A DNA stretch of 38,644 nucleotides from Alphaproteobacteria bacterium (GCA_013287205.1 JABDEE010000007.1:1-38644); one strand, 5' to 3'. Numbered from the stretch's first letter, positions 19,146 through 28,752 are shown. Notes: generated by a model not told the origin, from the letters alone. Numbers and translations: made by a program.

Positions 19146-20029
19146 TATGCGCCTGCAGCCGCAGGAGGAGGAGATTTATCCTTAGATTTGGCAGCAGCTG
19201 AGTTAGATTTGTCAGCGCCCGGCTTGGCGTCAGCAGACGCTCCCTCTGAAGGATGCTTATCCACTGGTTGCTTATCATCTTCTGCAGGCACAACGGGTTC
19301 AAGAGAAGAAACGGACTGATGGGTCAAGTCTTCAAGTTCTTCAGCAGCTATTTTAAGTTTTTCCTCCAGCTTCTCCAGAGATTCTCTCTCGCGACGCAGT
19401 CGATCTCTGACATGCTTTTGAGGTAGTTTAAAGGCTTCTCTTTGTTGAGAAGAAATATCATAAACAGACAATCCATGCTTCTTAAAGATCATCTGGGCCT
19501 TTCTCACTTCCTGTTTGAGAGCTTTATTTTCCTCAGTCGTATCCTCAAGTTTTTTACGCATGAGGTCCACTTTTGATTGCGCCTCATGATACTTTTTCTC
19601 CGCTTTTTCCACAGCTGCCTCATGCTTTGCAGCTTCTTTTGCAGCAGCGGCAGCTTTTGCAGCAGCAGCGGCAGCAGCCTCTGTTGCCTCTGCATCCTTT
19701 TTAGCAACCGCAGCAGCTGTAGCCGCAGCTGTAGCCGCAGCTTCGGCATTTGTCATTGACGTTACAGCCTGAGGTTTTTTTGGCTGTGCAGGTTTTGCCG
19801 CCGTTGATTTCGGGGTAACAGCTGATTTCGGGGCAACAACAGGTAAGGAAACGGCAGGTGCCTTCCCGGACTGAGCTGCGGATGCAGGAGCATCAGCCCT
19901 CGCAGGGGACAAGACGCACAGGCAAGACAGCAAACAGGAAAGTATCATCGGGCTTGCACCTGTGGATGCAAAACCAAGAGTGCGAAGAGGGAAAAAAGAA
20001 ACGCGAGATAGACGTGTGAGAAAGCGCAT
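19145..20029 (-). CDS. Secreted alanine-rich coiled-coil protein, unknown
   Basis: A 294-residue protein with a long N-terminus that contains a hydrophobic export segment (MILSCLLSCLCVLSPARADA) from residue 28. The start at 20029 has AGAGGG upstream; starting at Met28 would give a more usual signal peptide, but no site is visible there. After a Pro/Ala/Lys linker come alanine runs (AAATAAATAAAVAKK), then about 110 residues of charged heptads (EKKYHEAQSKVDLMRKKLED and following) that look like a coiled coil, then an acidic Pro/Ala/Lys tail. It overlaps hldD by one base. TolA-like in composition only; no function assigned. Confidence 0.7.
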   Translation of the reverse strand: MRFLTRLSRVSFFPLRTLGFASTGASPMILSCLLSCLCVLSPARADAPASAAQSGKAPAVSLPVVAPKSAVTPKSTAAKPAQPKKPQAVTSMTNAEAAATAAATAAAVAKKDAEATEAAAAAAAKAAAAAKEAAKHEAAVEKAEKKYHEAQSKVDLMRKKLEDTTEENKALKQEVRKAQMIFKKHGLSVYDISSQQREAFKLPQKHVRDRLRRERESLEKLEEKLKIAAEELEDLTHQSVSSLEPVVPAEDDKQPVDKHPSEGASADAKPGADKSNSAAAKSKDKSPPPAAAGA

Positions 20030-20146
20030 TATAGCCCTCTTATTATTAATTTTTACAAACGAATCCTAACAGGACTCTCAGCTTCTCTCAAGTAAAAATC
20101 TTTTGTGTGTGTGAGCCCAGTATCTATGAGACTCGCATATGCGACT

Positions 20147-20180
20147 CAAGTGAGAACCTTTTTGAAAAGATTCTCACTTG
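20147..20180 (-). terminator. Hairpin after the repeat protein gene
   Basis: caagtgagaa (20147-20156) and ttctcacttg (20171-20180) are perfect 10-bp arms around a 14-nt loop, 30 bp past the stop of the gene at 20210. No long U-tract follows, so it is a likely but weak terminator. Confidence 0.5.
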
Positions 20181-20209
20181 GTCCATCTTTTTGGTCGGCT
20201 TCAATCTTT

Positions 20210-20824
20210 TTAGTGAGGAGTCCGTCCAGCTTTTTTATCAGCCTTGGCAGCAGCCTCTTTAGCAGCCACAAGCTTTTCATCAGCCTTAGTAGCTGCAGTT
20301 TTAGCGCTAGCAAGAGCTTTATCAGCCTTTTGCTTAGCTTTATCAGCCTTTTGCTTAGCCTTTTGATCAGCTTTGTTAGTAGGATTAGCAGTAGCCGCTG
20401 CATCAGCAGAAGTAGCCGTTGCATCAGCAGAAGTAGCAGCCGTTTGAGCAGACGCAAGCTTTGCATGAGCAGCATCAGCAGCCGTTTGAGCTTTCACAAG
20501 ATTTTTATCAGCTTTATCAGCCGTCTTTTCAGCAGCAGTCTCACCCGCCGGTGCTGGAGGAGTAGACGCTGGCGTTCCAGTAGATTCTGGTGTCCCAGCA
20601 GATGCTGGCGTTCCAGTAGATGCTGGCGTCGCATCAGATGCTGGTGTCGCATTAGATGCTGGTGTTCCAGAAGCCTCCTGAGCATGTTCTTTTTTATAAA
20701 GCGCTTCTTCCCTTGCTCTTATATCTGCCTGTGCTTTAACTTGCGTAGTGGTGGTAAGAAGAGCAACCGCAATGAGTGAAGCTCCTCCTAGAATTTTTTG
20801 TAAAGTTGTTATGTTCTTCATCAT
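20210..20824 (-). CDS. Secreted repeat protein with MMKN-type leader, unknown
   Basis: About 204 residues. The signal peptide MMKNITTLQKILGGASLIAV is nearly the same as that of the gene at 28137 (MMKNLTTLQRILGGAMLALL), including GGAGAAA just before the two Mets. The rest is unrelated and low in complexity: six hexapeptides of the form GTPASx/ATPASx, then Ala/Lys/Asp-rich stretches (KADQKAKQKADKAKQKADKA) likely to be helical. I start at ATG 20824; the earlier ATG at 20833 overlaps the ribosome binding site. Probably periplasmic or exported. No function known. Confidence 0.7.
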   Translation of the reverse strand: MMKNITTLQKILGGASLIAVALLTTTTQVKAQADIRAREEALYKKEHAQEASGTPASNATPASDATPASTGTPASAGTPESTGTPASTPPAPAGETAAEKTADKADKNLVKAQTAADAAHAKLASAQTAATSADATATSADAAATANPTNKADQKAKQKADKAKQKADKALASAKTAATKADEKLVAAKEAAAKADKKAGRTPH

Positions 20825-20934
20825 TTTCTCCATGTTTAAGATTTAGTTACATCTTCTTTCTGCTCACGAGTTCTTCCCCAATCGCCCTTTTCATTCCTGG
20901 CTTTCAACAGAAGGCTCATATAGCCTTGTCTCCG

Positions 20935-20980
20935 AGCATACGCGGACAATCTTAATTTTTCGTAAAGAGGAGTGATTTTT
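20935..20980 (-). promoter_or_regulatory. Conserved upstream element of MMKN-leader genes, copy 1
   Basis: On the + strand atcttaatttttcgtaaaga, then ggagtgattttt, matches 28721-28750 at most positions. Read on the minus strand it has TTTACG and, 20 nt later, TATGCT. The other copy has TTTACA and TATAAT at the same 20-nt distance. It lies 110-155 bp before the start codon in both genes. Confidence 0.5.
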
Positions 20981-20981
20981 C

Positions 20982-21503
20982 TCACTTCCCAAAAAAAAAC
21001 CGACTATCCTTTAATTTACTCCCGCGAGAGGACCCAAACTCAAAGGCATAGGCGTCCTTAAGACAGGATCCAAAAATACCAGCCACGGTTGAAATAATCC
21101 CCACGGCTTCTCCGGGAAGACTGCTACGATACAGAGCAATTGTCATCAGGCAAGAAACCAGGCCCATGGCGGCCGCAATTACCATAATATCTGCCCGAAA
21201 ATTACTGCGTCCGGCATTAGCAAGGGCAATGTCACGCAGACGGGCACTTTCTCGATCTTTATATTCCTCCATCACTAACGCTTGATCCAGCTTGAGGATC
21301 TCTTGTTGAAATTGGATAAGGACGCGCGGATCTGATTGAAGCACCTGTAAAATTTTGGACGTCTCTCCCTCCCCTGTCACCGTCTGAGCAATATGAGCAA
21401 CTTTTTGAGCTGTCTTGGCCCCCTCCTCTCCGTTGATCCACCGCCCAATCATCGGTGCAAATTCAGATAACGCAGAGACGAAACCAACCAAGGGAAAAGT
21501 CAT
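20982..21503 (-). CDS. 3-TM holin, GTA release type
   Basis: A membrane protein of 173 residues resembling the family described as holin of 3TMs for gene-transfer release. The N-terminal part has an amphipathic helical stretch (FAPMIGRWINGEEGAKTAQK), then a charged helix (QFQQEILKLDQALVMEEYKD and RESARLRD), NAGRSNFRADIMVIAAAMGL, and two hydrophobic segments near residues 105-125 and 130-155. Its ATG overlaps the stop of the hydrolase gene (ATGA), and AGAGG precedes it. With the hydrolase it would form a lysis pair that lets particles or cell contents out. The family call is from pattern memory and could be tested by a profile search. Confidence 0.75.
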   Translation of the reverse strand: MTFPLVGFVSALSEFAPMIGRWINGEEGAKTAQKVAHIAQTVTGEGETSKILQVLQSDPRVLIQFQQEILKLDQALVMEEYKDRESARLRDIALANAGRSNFRADIMVIAAAMGLVSCLMTIALYRSSLPGEAVGIISTVAGIFGSCLKDAYAFEFGSSRGSKLKDSRFFFGK

Positions 21504-21925
21504 GAGAACCTCTTTTCAAGCTGGTAAAAAAGATGATTTCCAAGATGCACTTGAACATTGCGTCCTTTGGCCCAAGAAGGATGACACGAAGCCGCATGGT
21601 AATGGTCGCACCCACCGGTCAAGTCGGGCCACCTTTGAGAATCCAAATTTTCAACCACCGTGGTGATGAGGCGAAAGAGGGAATTGGTGCCAAGATCCGC
21701 TTTGTCGAGAAGGAATCGATTGGGATCCCCCTCATTCCAACAAGAAAATTGCTGAGGTTTCAAACACACCTCCGCAACCGTGCGGCCATACCACCCTCCC
21801 CGCTGCACCCGGTTCATCACCACGTTTCCAATGGCAATAAAAGCCGCAATCCCACTGCGGGCATATTCCCCGCGCGCTTCCCCATAAAGGGTGCGAGCTA
21901 AAACATCGCGATCTTGTGCATTCAT
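21500..21925 (-). CDS. Cell wall hydrolase, SleB-like (Hydrolase_2), probable endolysin
   Basis: A 141-residue peptidoglycan hydrolase of the SleB/Hydrolase_2 group. It has RDVLARTLYGEARGEYARSG with the catalytic Glu in YGEARGE, AIGNVVMNRV, CLKPQQFSCWNEGDPNR and the terminal CDHYHAASCHPSWAKG block; this order is the family signature. I start at ATG 21925, which has AGGAG 8 nt upstream and overlaps the stop of the preceding gene (ATGA). The longer TTG start has no site. No signal peptide, so it would need the adjacent holin to reach the wall, as a phage or GTA endolysin does. Confidence 0.88.
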   Translation of the reverse strand: MNAQDRDVLARTLYGEARGEYARSGIAAFIAIGNVVMNRVQRGGWYGRTVAEVCLKPQQFSCWNEGDPNRFLLDKADLGTNSLFRLITTVVENLDSQRWPDLTGGCDHYHAASCHPSWAKGRNVQVHLGNHLFYQLEKRFS

Positions 21926-22434
21926 AAGGGGTCTCCTGTGATAAGGCGATGCCAACGTTTTCCTTCAAAAAAGATCAAGGACGCCCCCTTCTCATCCAGA
22001 AAAAGAGCTTGTGTTCCAAGAGGAGCCTGAGGCGGAAGGGTAGCCTTTTCATATAAAAGAAGGGGAGATAAATGTGGGGGCGGCGCTATCATCTCGTGCC
22101 ACCTCTCCCCTTCCCACGTCTGGCTCTGGTGATCGTGCACACAAACATAGAGCCCATAGGCATGCGTCACAAACTCAAGCCTGCGATAAGGAGTCTGAGG
22201 TTGCCAAGCTCCCCGAAAAGCAAGGGTGGGAACGGGCAAAGAAAACGTCCCAAAATCTGTTCCAAATGTCCCAATGAGGGTCATGTGATGACCTTGAACA
22301 CGCACCTTCCCAATCCCTTCTCCCATCCCAGGGTGGTCTTCAAGGGCCTTGAGACGCGCTGCAAGCTCATGGAAATTGCCATCGACTTCTTCAGATGTAA
22401 GGGGTGCGCCTTTTTCATGACGATAGATAATCAT
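21922..22434 (-). CDS. Phage/GTA tail-associated protein, probable
   Basis: 170 residues. The N-terminus MIIYRHEKGAPLTSEEVDGN, then FHELAARLKALE, is a common opening of phage tail or baseplate-associated proteins (the xKGxPLTxxEVDxNF motif). The C-terminal half has repeated aromatic/Gly strands (YGLYVCVHDHQSQTWEGERW, ASLIFFEGKRWHRL) of the kind seen in carbohydrate-binding tail modules. GGAGG lies 7 nt before the ATG. It heads the tail-hydrolase-holin set, coupled by ATGA overlaps. Role in particle attachment is inferred. Confidence 0.65.
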   Translation of the reverse strand: MIIYRHEKGAPLTSEEVDGNFHELAARLKALEDHPGMGEGIGKVRVQGHHMTLIGTFGTDFGTFSLPVPTLAFRGAWQPQTPYRRLEFVTHAYGLYVCVHDHQSQTWEGERWHEMIAPPPHLSPLLLYEKATLPPQAPLGTQALFLDEKGASLIFFEGKRWHRLITGDPL

Positions 22435-22446
22435 AGATAATCCTCC

Positions 22447-22617
22447 GGGTTTCAGGAATCAGAAAGCAGGAATCAGGAAATTTTAGTTTCCTCCTGTTCT
22501 GCCTTCAGTTTACAGAAATTTTTTGAGGGCTCAAATTTTGCGAGTGGCCTTTTGAAGAGGCAGGAATCGGGAAGGGCTTTTTGCCTGATTCCTATTTTCT
22601 GCTTCCTGTTATCGCGG
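22447..22617. repeat. Dispersed repeat family B copy 3
   Basis: The left end tcaggaatcagaaagcagga faces the right end cctgattcctattttctgct in inverted sense. The core gtttacagaaattttttgag through gcgagtggcctttt is close to that of copy 2 (8930-8974). It fills the space between rodA and the tail/lysis cassette and includes the rodA stop. No other promoter-sized space exists upstream of the lysis genes. Confidence 0.7.
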
Positions 22618-23709
22618 CAGCTTTGCCGTCCGGTGCGCACCCACATTGAGCAAGAATCCAAACCCCATGAGAAGCGTCAGCAAGGCCGTCCCCCCATAAG
22701 ACACAAGGGGCAAAGGCACACCTACAACCGGCAAGAGGCCCATCACCATACCAATGTTAATAAAGACATAGAGGAAGAAGGTGATCGTGATGCCAGCGGC
22801 CACAAAACGCCCAAACACATTTTGAGTCGTAAGAATGATACGAAAACAAGCAATCAGAAGGACCACATAAAGGCCAATCAGGAAAAGCCCTCCCATAAAC
22901 CCCCATTCCTCACACAAAAGCGTAAAAATGGAATCCGTCTGCTTTTCCGGTAAAAACCCAAGGGAGGCTTGCGTCCCTTGCATATAACCCTTCCCCCATA
23001 ATCCCCCAGATCCAAGAGCAATCTTTGATTGATTAATATGGTATCCTTTCCCAAGGGCATCTTGCCCTGGGTCAAAGAAAATCAGAATGCGATTTTTTTG
23101 GTAGTCATAGAGGAAATTCCACAAAAGGGGGATACTCGCAGCCGCCCCCATCAAAGCAACGCCGAAAAACCACAAAGAAACACCTGCCAAGAAAAACATC
23201 ATGCCCCCTGTCAGGAGAAGGACCATTGCCGTCCCTAAATCCGGTTGGCGCAACACGAGACACACAGGGAGGAGGACGAGAAGGGTTGGAAACCACACTT
23301 TGGCGAGGGACAGGGGAAGTGATTGACTATGGAAATACCGCGCAAGCGCCATCACAAGGGCAATTTTCATAAGTTCAGAAGGTTGCAGTTGAATCACATA
23401 GAGGTCAATCCACCGCTCTGCCCCCATGCCCATGAAGCCCATACACTCAACACCACACAAAAGCACAAAGGAAATCCAGTAAAAAATATAAGAAAACTGG
23501 AGCCACCACCGTAAATTCGTCAGCGCCACCCCTCCCATAATAAGGATACCAATACTAAATCGCACAATCTGCTTAGACGCCCAAGGGGAGATATCCCCCC
23601 CGGCTGCAGAAATAAGAAGCCCCCACCCCAGGGCTGCAATCACAAAAATGAGACCGACGATGCCCCAATTAAGAGGCTTCATTTTTTGAAAAAAAGATTT
23701 AAGAATCAT
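22609..23709 (-). CDS. rodA: Rod-shape SEDS peptidoglycan glycosyltransferase RodA
   Basis: Polymerises lipid II for side-wall growth with PBP2. 366 residues with about ten helices. SEDS signatures are GMGAERWIDLYVIQLQPSEL, RQPDLGTAMVLLLTGGMMFF with the catalytic Asp in QPDLGT, SKIALGSGGLWGKG, FLPEKQTDSIFTLLCEEWGF and PLPLVSYGGTALLT. Its ATG overlaps the mrdA stop (ATGA). It ends the five-gene elongasome operon; the last residues and stop lie at the right end of repeat B3. Confidence 0.96.
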   Translation of the reverse strand: MILKSFFQKMKPLNWGIVGLIFVIAALGWGLLISAAGGDISPWASKQIVRFSIGILIMGGVALTNLRWWLQFSYIFYWISFVLLCGVECMGFMGMGAERWIDLYVIQLQPSELMKIALVMALARYFHSQSLPLSLAKVWFPTLLVLLPVCLVLRQPDLGTAMVLLLTGGMMFFLAGVSLWFFGVALMGAAASIPLLWNFLYDYQKNRILIFFDPGQDALGKGYHINQSKIALGSGGLWGKGYMQGTQASLGFLPEKQTDSIFTLLCEEWGFMGGLFLIGLYVVLLIACFRIILTTQNVFGRFVAAGITITFFLYVFINIGMVMGLLPVVGVPLPLVSYGGTALLTLLMGFGFLLNVGAHRTAKLPR

Positions 23710-25523
23710 AACTCTGCTTCCTTTTCCATCAATTGCGCCTCAAGCAAAATATCCCGTGCCACTTGAACCGCAGGTCCTGAAGACCCTGCATGCTCAATCA
23801 AAACAGCAACGACATAGCGTGGATCATGAACCGGTGCATAGGCCATAAACAAACCATGTTCACGATATTTCCAAGGCAAATGGTAGGTCCGCGTTTGCCC
23901 CAGCGCCCGCTGTTGGCGCGTAATACGCCGCACCTGACTGGTCCCTGTCTTCCCCCCCATTTCATATCCTGGATCAAGGATACGCCACCTGAAGGCCGTC
24001 CCGCCTAGCATATTGGCAGCATCCCCCATGCCCCCCAACACAAGATCTAAATGCTCTCGTTTATAGTCCATCTGAGGAAAGAGCATCCCATGGATTCCCT
24101 CAAGCCGTGGCATAAGGCGCGTACCTCCCACAAGACGGGCAATGACAATCGCAAGTTCAAGAGGCGTTGCCAACATATATCCCTGGCCAATGCTGGCTTG
24201 AACCGTATCGCTGACGGTCCATTTTTCGCCCTTCTTTTCCTGCTTCCACGCTTTCGTCGGCACCAAACCCCGTTTTTGATAGGGAAAGTCTGGGAGACCT
24301 CCGCTCCCCAGACCAAAATCTTGATAAACTGCGGCAAGACGATCAATCCCTACCTTTTTTCCCACCTCATAAAAAAAGACATCACAAGATCGTGCAAGGG
24401 CTTGCGAAACATTGACAGGACCGTGCCCTTCCTTGCATATGCAATGAAATTTATGGGTCCCCACATACATGTACCCCGGACAATGAACGGTTGTATTGGC
24501 ATTAATCACTCCCGCGTGAAGCGCTGCCAAGGCCACAAGCGGCTTAATCGTGGATCCGGGAGGATACCGACCCGAAAGGGCTTTATTCGTAAGCGGAACA
24601 TAAACGTTATCTCTGAGCTTATTCCATTCCTTATGGCTGATCCCTTGGGGAAAAAGATTCGGATCAAAAGAAGGGGTCGACGCAAGAGCGAGAATATCCC
24701 CATTGCGCAGATCCATCACAACGGCAGCCGCACTGGGATGGGCTTCCAAGGTCTCTTGAACATAAGCCTGAAGATTTCCGTCCAATGTCAATCGGATCGT
24801 CTGACCCGGCGCACTGGGTTTTTGGTCCAACTCTCGCACGACTTTACGGCGCGCATTCACCTCAAAGGCACTATACCCGGGCACCCCCCGCAACCGCTTT
24901 TCAAAATGTTTTTCCAGCCCATTCTTTCCCACCTTCATTCCAGGAATGGCCAGAGCCTCATCCCCCTCCTGCTCTTCTTCAGAAGGAGCCGCAACATATC
25001 CCAGCACATGAGCCCCGACACTTTTCTCTGGATAGGTACGCACTCCCCCAACCTCAACAGAAATGCCAGGCAAATCAGCGCCATGCAGCTCAATGGTCGA
25101 GACCTCCGCCCAGGTAAGGTTTTCTTTAAGAATAACAGCATCAAGGCCCCGTTTTTTACGGGTCGATTTAAGTGCTTCTTCTTTTTCTTCATCTGAAAAA
25201 ACAATTAATTTCGACAAAGCTTCCAGCGTCTTTTCCACCTTGTCTCGCTTATCCATCAAAAAAACAAGGCGGAAGGTCGTCGTGTTCTGAGCGAAAGGAA
25301 CGCCGTGGCGATCACAGAGCTCACCCCTTGAAGGCAACAGAGCCCGGGTAGCCACACGGTTCCCCTCTGCCAAAAGATGATAATAATTTCCTTGGACAAT
25401 CTGGAGATAATACATCCGCCCCACCAAAATGAGGAGGCATATCCCCTGCAAAAGGCCAATAACAAAGATGCGCGATAAAAATTGAGCATTCCTTTTGTCA
25501 GACATAAGCGTCACATCGGACAT
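23706..25523 (-). CDS. mrdA: Penicillin-binding protein 2, rod-complex transpeptidase
   Basis: Cross-links nascent wall peptides at the elongasome. 605 residues: one N-terminal membrane anchor (near 18-40), the dimerisation domain with RGELCDRHGVPFAQN, and the transpeptidase with the active Ser in PPGSTIKP, the SxN-equivalent SCDVFFYEVG and KTGTSQ. ATG 25523 overlaps mreD by 26 nt; ATG 25505 would overlap by 8 nt. Neither has a clear ribosome site, so translation is probably coupled to mreD. Direct target of mecillinam-type beta-lactams in other bacteria. Confidence 0.96.
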   Translation of the reverse strand: MSDVTLMSDKRNAQFLSRIFVIGLLQGICLLILVGRMYYLQIVQGNYYHLLAEGNRVATRALLPSRGELCDRHGVPFAQNTTTFRLVFLMDKRDKVEKTLEALSKLIVFSDEEKEEALKSTRKKRGLDAVILKENLTWAEVSTIELHGADLPGISVEVGGVRTYPEKSVGAHVLGYVAAPSEEEQEGDEALAIPGMKVGKNGLEKHFEKRLRGVPGYSAFEVNARRKVVRELDQKPSAPGQTIRLTLDGNLQAYVQETLEAHPSAAAVVMDLRNGDILALASTPSFDPNLFPQGISHKEWNKLRDNVYVPLTNKALSGRYPPGSTIKPLVALAALHAGVINANTTVHCPGYMYVGTHKFHCICKEGHGPVNVSQALARSCDVFFYEVGKKVGIDRLAAVYQDFGLGSGGLPDFPYQKRGLVPTKAWKQEKKGEKWTVSDTVQASIGQGYMLATPLELAIVIARLVGGTRLMPRLEGIHGMLFPQMDYKREHLDLVLGGMGDAANMLGGTAFRWRILDPGYEMGGKTGTSQVRRITRQQRALGQTRTYHLPWKYREHGLFMAYAPVHDPRYVVAVLIEHAGSSGPAVQVARDILLEAQLMEKEAEL

Positions 25524-25971
25524 GAAAATGACTGAGACACCAGGCGATCAGAGGATACAAGGAAATGCCATAAATCCACGATCGAAAAAGGATCCCCCCT
25601 GACAGTCCATAGAGGCAAAGGACGACGAGACTATACACACAAAACAATCCCCACATCAAATAAAACACATGACGCGTAATGAAAACACGCACATAGGGAA
25701 GACCTAAAGCGCTGAAGAGAAGGATCGCCGACGAAAAGCCCAACTCTCTTCCCATCAAGGCATCATAAAAAAATCCAATTCCCAGCAAACTCACGATCGG
25801 CAGCCAAGTGGGCCGAAAAACAAGCCAATAGTAAACAGGGATCAGATAAAGCACAGGAAGAAGAGGCGCGCCCCCCATCTGCATCGAACATCCACAGAGG
25901 ATCAGAAAAGCAATACACACCGTGGGGAGGCATTTCACGAGAAAGGAGAGAAGACCTTGGGAAACCTTCAC
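25498..25971 (-). CDS. mreD: Rod shape-determining membrane protein MreD
   Basis: A small membrane protein linking MreC to the rest of the elongasome. About 157 residues with five or six hydrophobic segments; FRPTWLPIVSLLGIGFFYDA and GRELGFSSAILLFSALG fit the MreD pattern (P-x(n)-G-x-x-x-D). I start at GTG 25971: it overlaps the mreC stop (GTGA) and has GAGGAG 8 nt upstream. A GTG three codons earlier (25980) is the alternative. Position between mreC and mrdA settles the call. Confidence 0.88.
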   Translation of the reverse strand: MKVSQGLLSFLVKCLPTVCIAFLILCGCSMQMGGAPLLPVLYLIPVYYWLVFRPTWLPIVSLLGIGFFYDALMGRELGFSSAILLFSALGLPYVRVFITRHVFYLMWGLFCVYSLVVLCLYGLSGGILFRSWIYGISLYPLIAWCLSHFHVRCDAYV

Positions 25972-26852
25972 CCCTGACACTCCTCTAAAGCACGCCCGAT
26001 CTCCCCTGTCGCAGGGAGCTGCAGCACATGGACCCAGTCAAGTTTTTGAAAAGGGGCATAGGGCCTCACCCGAATTTTTCCATTCACAACATCTTCAACA
26101 ATCCCCACAGGAAGCCCCACAGGAAACATGCCGCCAAGACCGGAAGTCACCACCTGTTCTCCCCGTTTCACGTTGCGTGTATTGCTTACATACACAAGTA
26201 CAGGAAACCCATCCCCCTCCCCTGCGAGAATCGCTTTTTGCTCCGAGCTCACCGTCATCACAGGAAGTCTTGACCGCCGATCGTTCAGCAGCAACACATG
26301 GGCAACTTCCTGCCCCACCTTCTCTAACCGTCCCACGACCCCCTCAGGCACAATAACGGCCTGATTTTTGATAAGACCTTGTGCACTCCCTTTCCCCACC
26401 AAAAAGAGATGATGGAGTCCGTCATATGGGGTAGCAAGCACGGGAACAACAATCGAGCGATAAGGCGTAATATCCGGAACATGAAGGGCGCGACGCAAGG
26501 CAGCATTCTCAGCGTGAAGTCGGCTCAAAGCTTGCGTTTTCCACTTTAAGGCTTCATTTTCTGAGCGTAAAGAAACCATATCCTGACGAAATGCCGTAGC
26601 CTCCGCAAAAAGAGAGGCAACCGCATGAAAAGGGCGCGCCACAACGCCTTCCAACCAAGACACTTTCTCAAAAAAAACCTGCTCCGCAAATGCATGAAAG
26701 TGGGGAGAAAATTGAAAACTGCCGCCCAAGAGCAGAAGGCATAAAAGGGGCCAAAGCCCCATATGTTGCCGCCACCAAGGCAAGCGAGAGGAATAAGGAT
26801 TAGGCGTGGGCTTAACAGGTTTTAGATCTTTGTGACGAATGAAAAACGGCAC
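25968..26852 (-). CDS. mreC: Rod shape-determining protein MreC
   Basis: A periplasmic, membrane-anchored scaffold that activates PBP2/RodA. 294 residues: a cytosolic tail, one helix near 33-50, a coiled coil around residues 75-105 (LRSENEALKWKTQALSRLHA) and the beta domain with NQAVIVPEGVVGRLEKVG, LLNDRRSRLPV and TSGLGGMFPVGLPVGIV. The start is GTG 26852 with AGGGGGCGGGAA just upstream, 12 nt after mreB. Confidence 0.94.
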   Translation of the reverse strand: MPFFIRHKDLKPVKPTPNPYSSRLPWWRQHMGLWPLLCLLLLGGSFQFSPHFHAFAEQVFFEKVSWLEGVVARPFHAVASLFAEATAFRQDMVSLRSENEALKWKTQALSRLHAENAALRRALHVPDITPYRSIVVPVLATPYDGLHHLFLVGKGSAQGLIKNQAVIVPEGVVGRLEKVGQEVAHVLLLNDRRSRLPVMTVSSEQKAILAGEGDGFPVLVYVSNTRNVKRGEQVVTSGLGGMFPVGLPVGIVEDVVNGKIRVRPYAPFQKLDWVHVLQLPATGEIGRALEECQG

Positions 26853-26864
26853 ACTTCCCGCCCC

Positions 26865-28136
<1,272 letters not shown>

Positions 28137-28619
28137 TTATTTGCCGTCTAGCTGATCTTTTTCAACTTGCTTTGCTTCTGCTATCTCAGCGTTTTCAACT
28201 TGCTTTGCTTCTGCTATCTCAGCTTTTTCCACTTGTTTTGCTTCTTCCACCTTAGCTTTATCATCCGCTTTTTCTTCTGCCTCCTCGGCAGCAACAACAG
28301 CCATAGCAGGTTTTCTGAGCAGTGGCGGCTTCTTATCTTCTGCATCGTCATGCGCAATCGCCATAGCAGGCTTCCTCTCCAACATTGGCTTCTTATCTTC
28401 TGCATCATCATGCGCAATCGCCATAGCAGGTTTCCTCTCCAACATTGGCTTCTTATCTTCTGCATCATCATGCGCAATCGCCATAGCAGGCTTCCTCTCC
28501 AGCGTCGGCTTCGTTTGAGCTTCAGCTGGTGGCGTTTGAGCTTCAACTGCTGTGGTAGAAAGAAGAGCGAGCATCGCTCCTCCTAAAATTCTTTGTAAAG
28601 TTGTTAAGTTTTTCATCAT
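28137..28619 (-). CDS. Secreted tandem-repeat protein with MMKN-type leader, unknown
   Basis: 160 residues. The signal peptide (MMKNLTTLQRILGGAMLALL, cleavage near VEA) and ribosome site match the gene at 20210. The body has three full 20-residue repeats (KKPMLERKPAMAIAHDDAED type), then a hinge of Val/Ala/Glu, then 11-residue repeats of the form AKQVEKAEIAE. The repeats are nearly identical at DNA level, so they expanded recently. Charge pattern suggests helices. Likely periplasmic or exported; no function known. Confidence 0.7.
   Translation of the reverse strand: MMKNLTTLQRILGGAMLALLSTTAVEAQTPPAEAQTKPTLERKPAMAIAHDDAEDKKPMLERKPAMAIAHDDAEDKKPMLERKPAMAIAHDDAEDKKPPLLRKPAMAVVAAEEAEEKADDKAKVEEAKQVEKAEIAEAKQVENAEIAEAKQVEKDQLDGK
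28321..28500. repeat. Three tandem 60-bp repeats inside the coding sequence
   Basis: 28321-28380, 28381-28440 and 28441-28500 differ at only a few bases, and the last two differ at a single base. Partial copies flank them. 60 bp is 20 codons, so unit gain or loss keeps the frame. Confidence 0.95.
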
Positions 28620-28707
28620 CTTTCTCCATATTATAAGTTTGGGTCATATCAGTTCAAGAAACTTTCTCATTCCTAAGTCTTAACGAAAGTTCTATTAAAC
28701 TGCCCCA

Positions 28708-28752
28708 ATTATAAGCCGATCATCTTAATTTTCTGTAAACAGGGGTGATTTA
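28708..28752 (-). promoter_or_regulatory. Conserved upstream element of MMKN-leader genes, copy 2
   Basis: The + strand catcttaattttctgtaaac, then aggggtgattta, matches 20947-20980. On the minus strand TTTACA is followed 20 nt later by TATAAT. A good -10 and -35 with an unusually long gap, or a binding site for another factor next to a -10. Confidence 0.5.

Noticed and set aside
19577-20779. Long open frames on the plus strand opposite the alanine-rich genes, with Ser- or Leu-rich products
   Set aside because: They mirror the alanine codon bias of the real minus-strand genes; no ribosome sites, and implausible low-complexity products.
21732-21968. Alternative frame over the hydrolase gene
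   Set aside because: The hydrolase frame has the full SleB-like signature and coupled start; the alternative has no motif.
28301-28515. CRISPR array
   Set aside because: The 60-bp units are adjacent with no spacers and are in codon phase within a protein gene.
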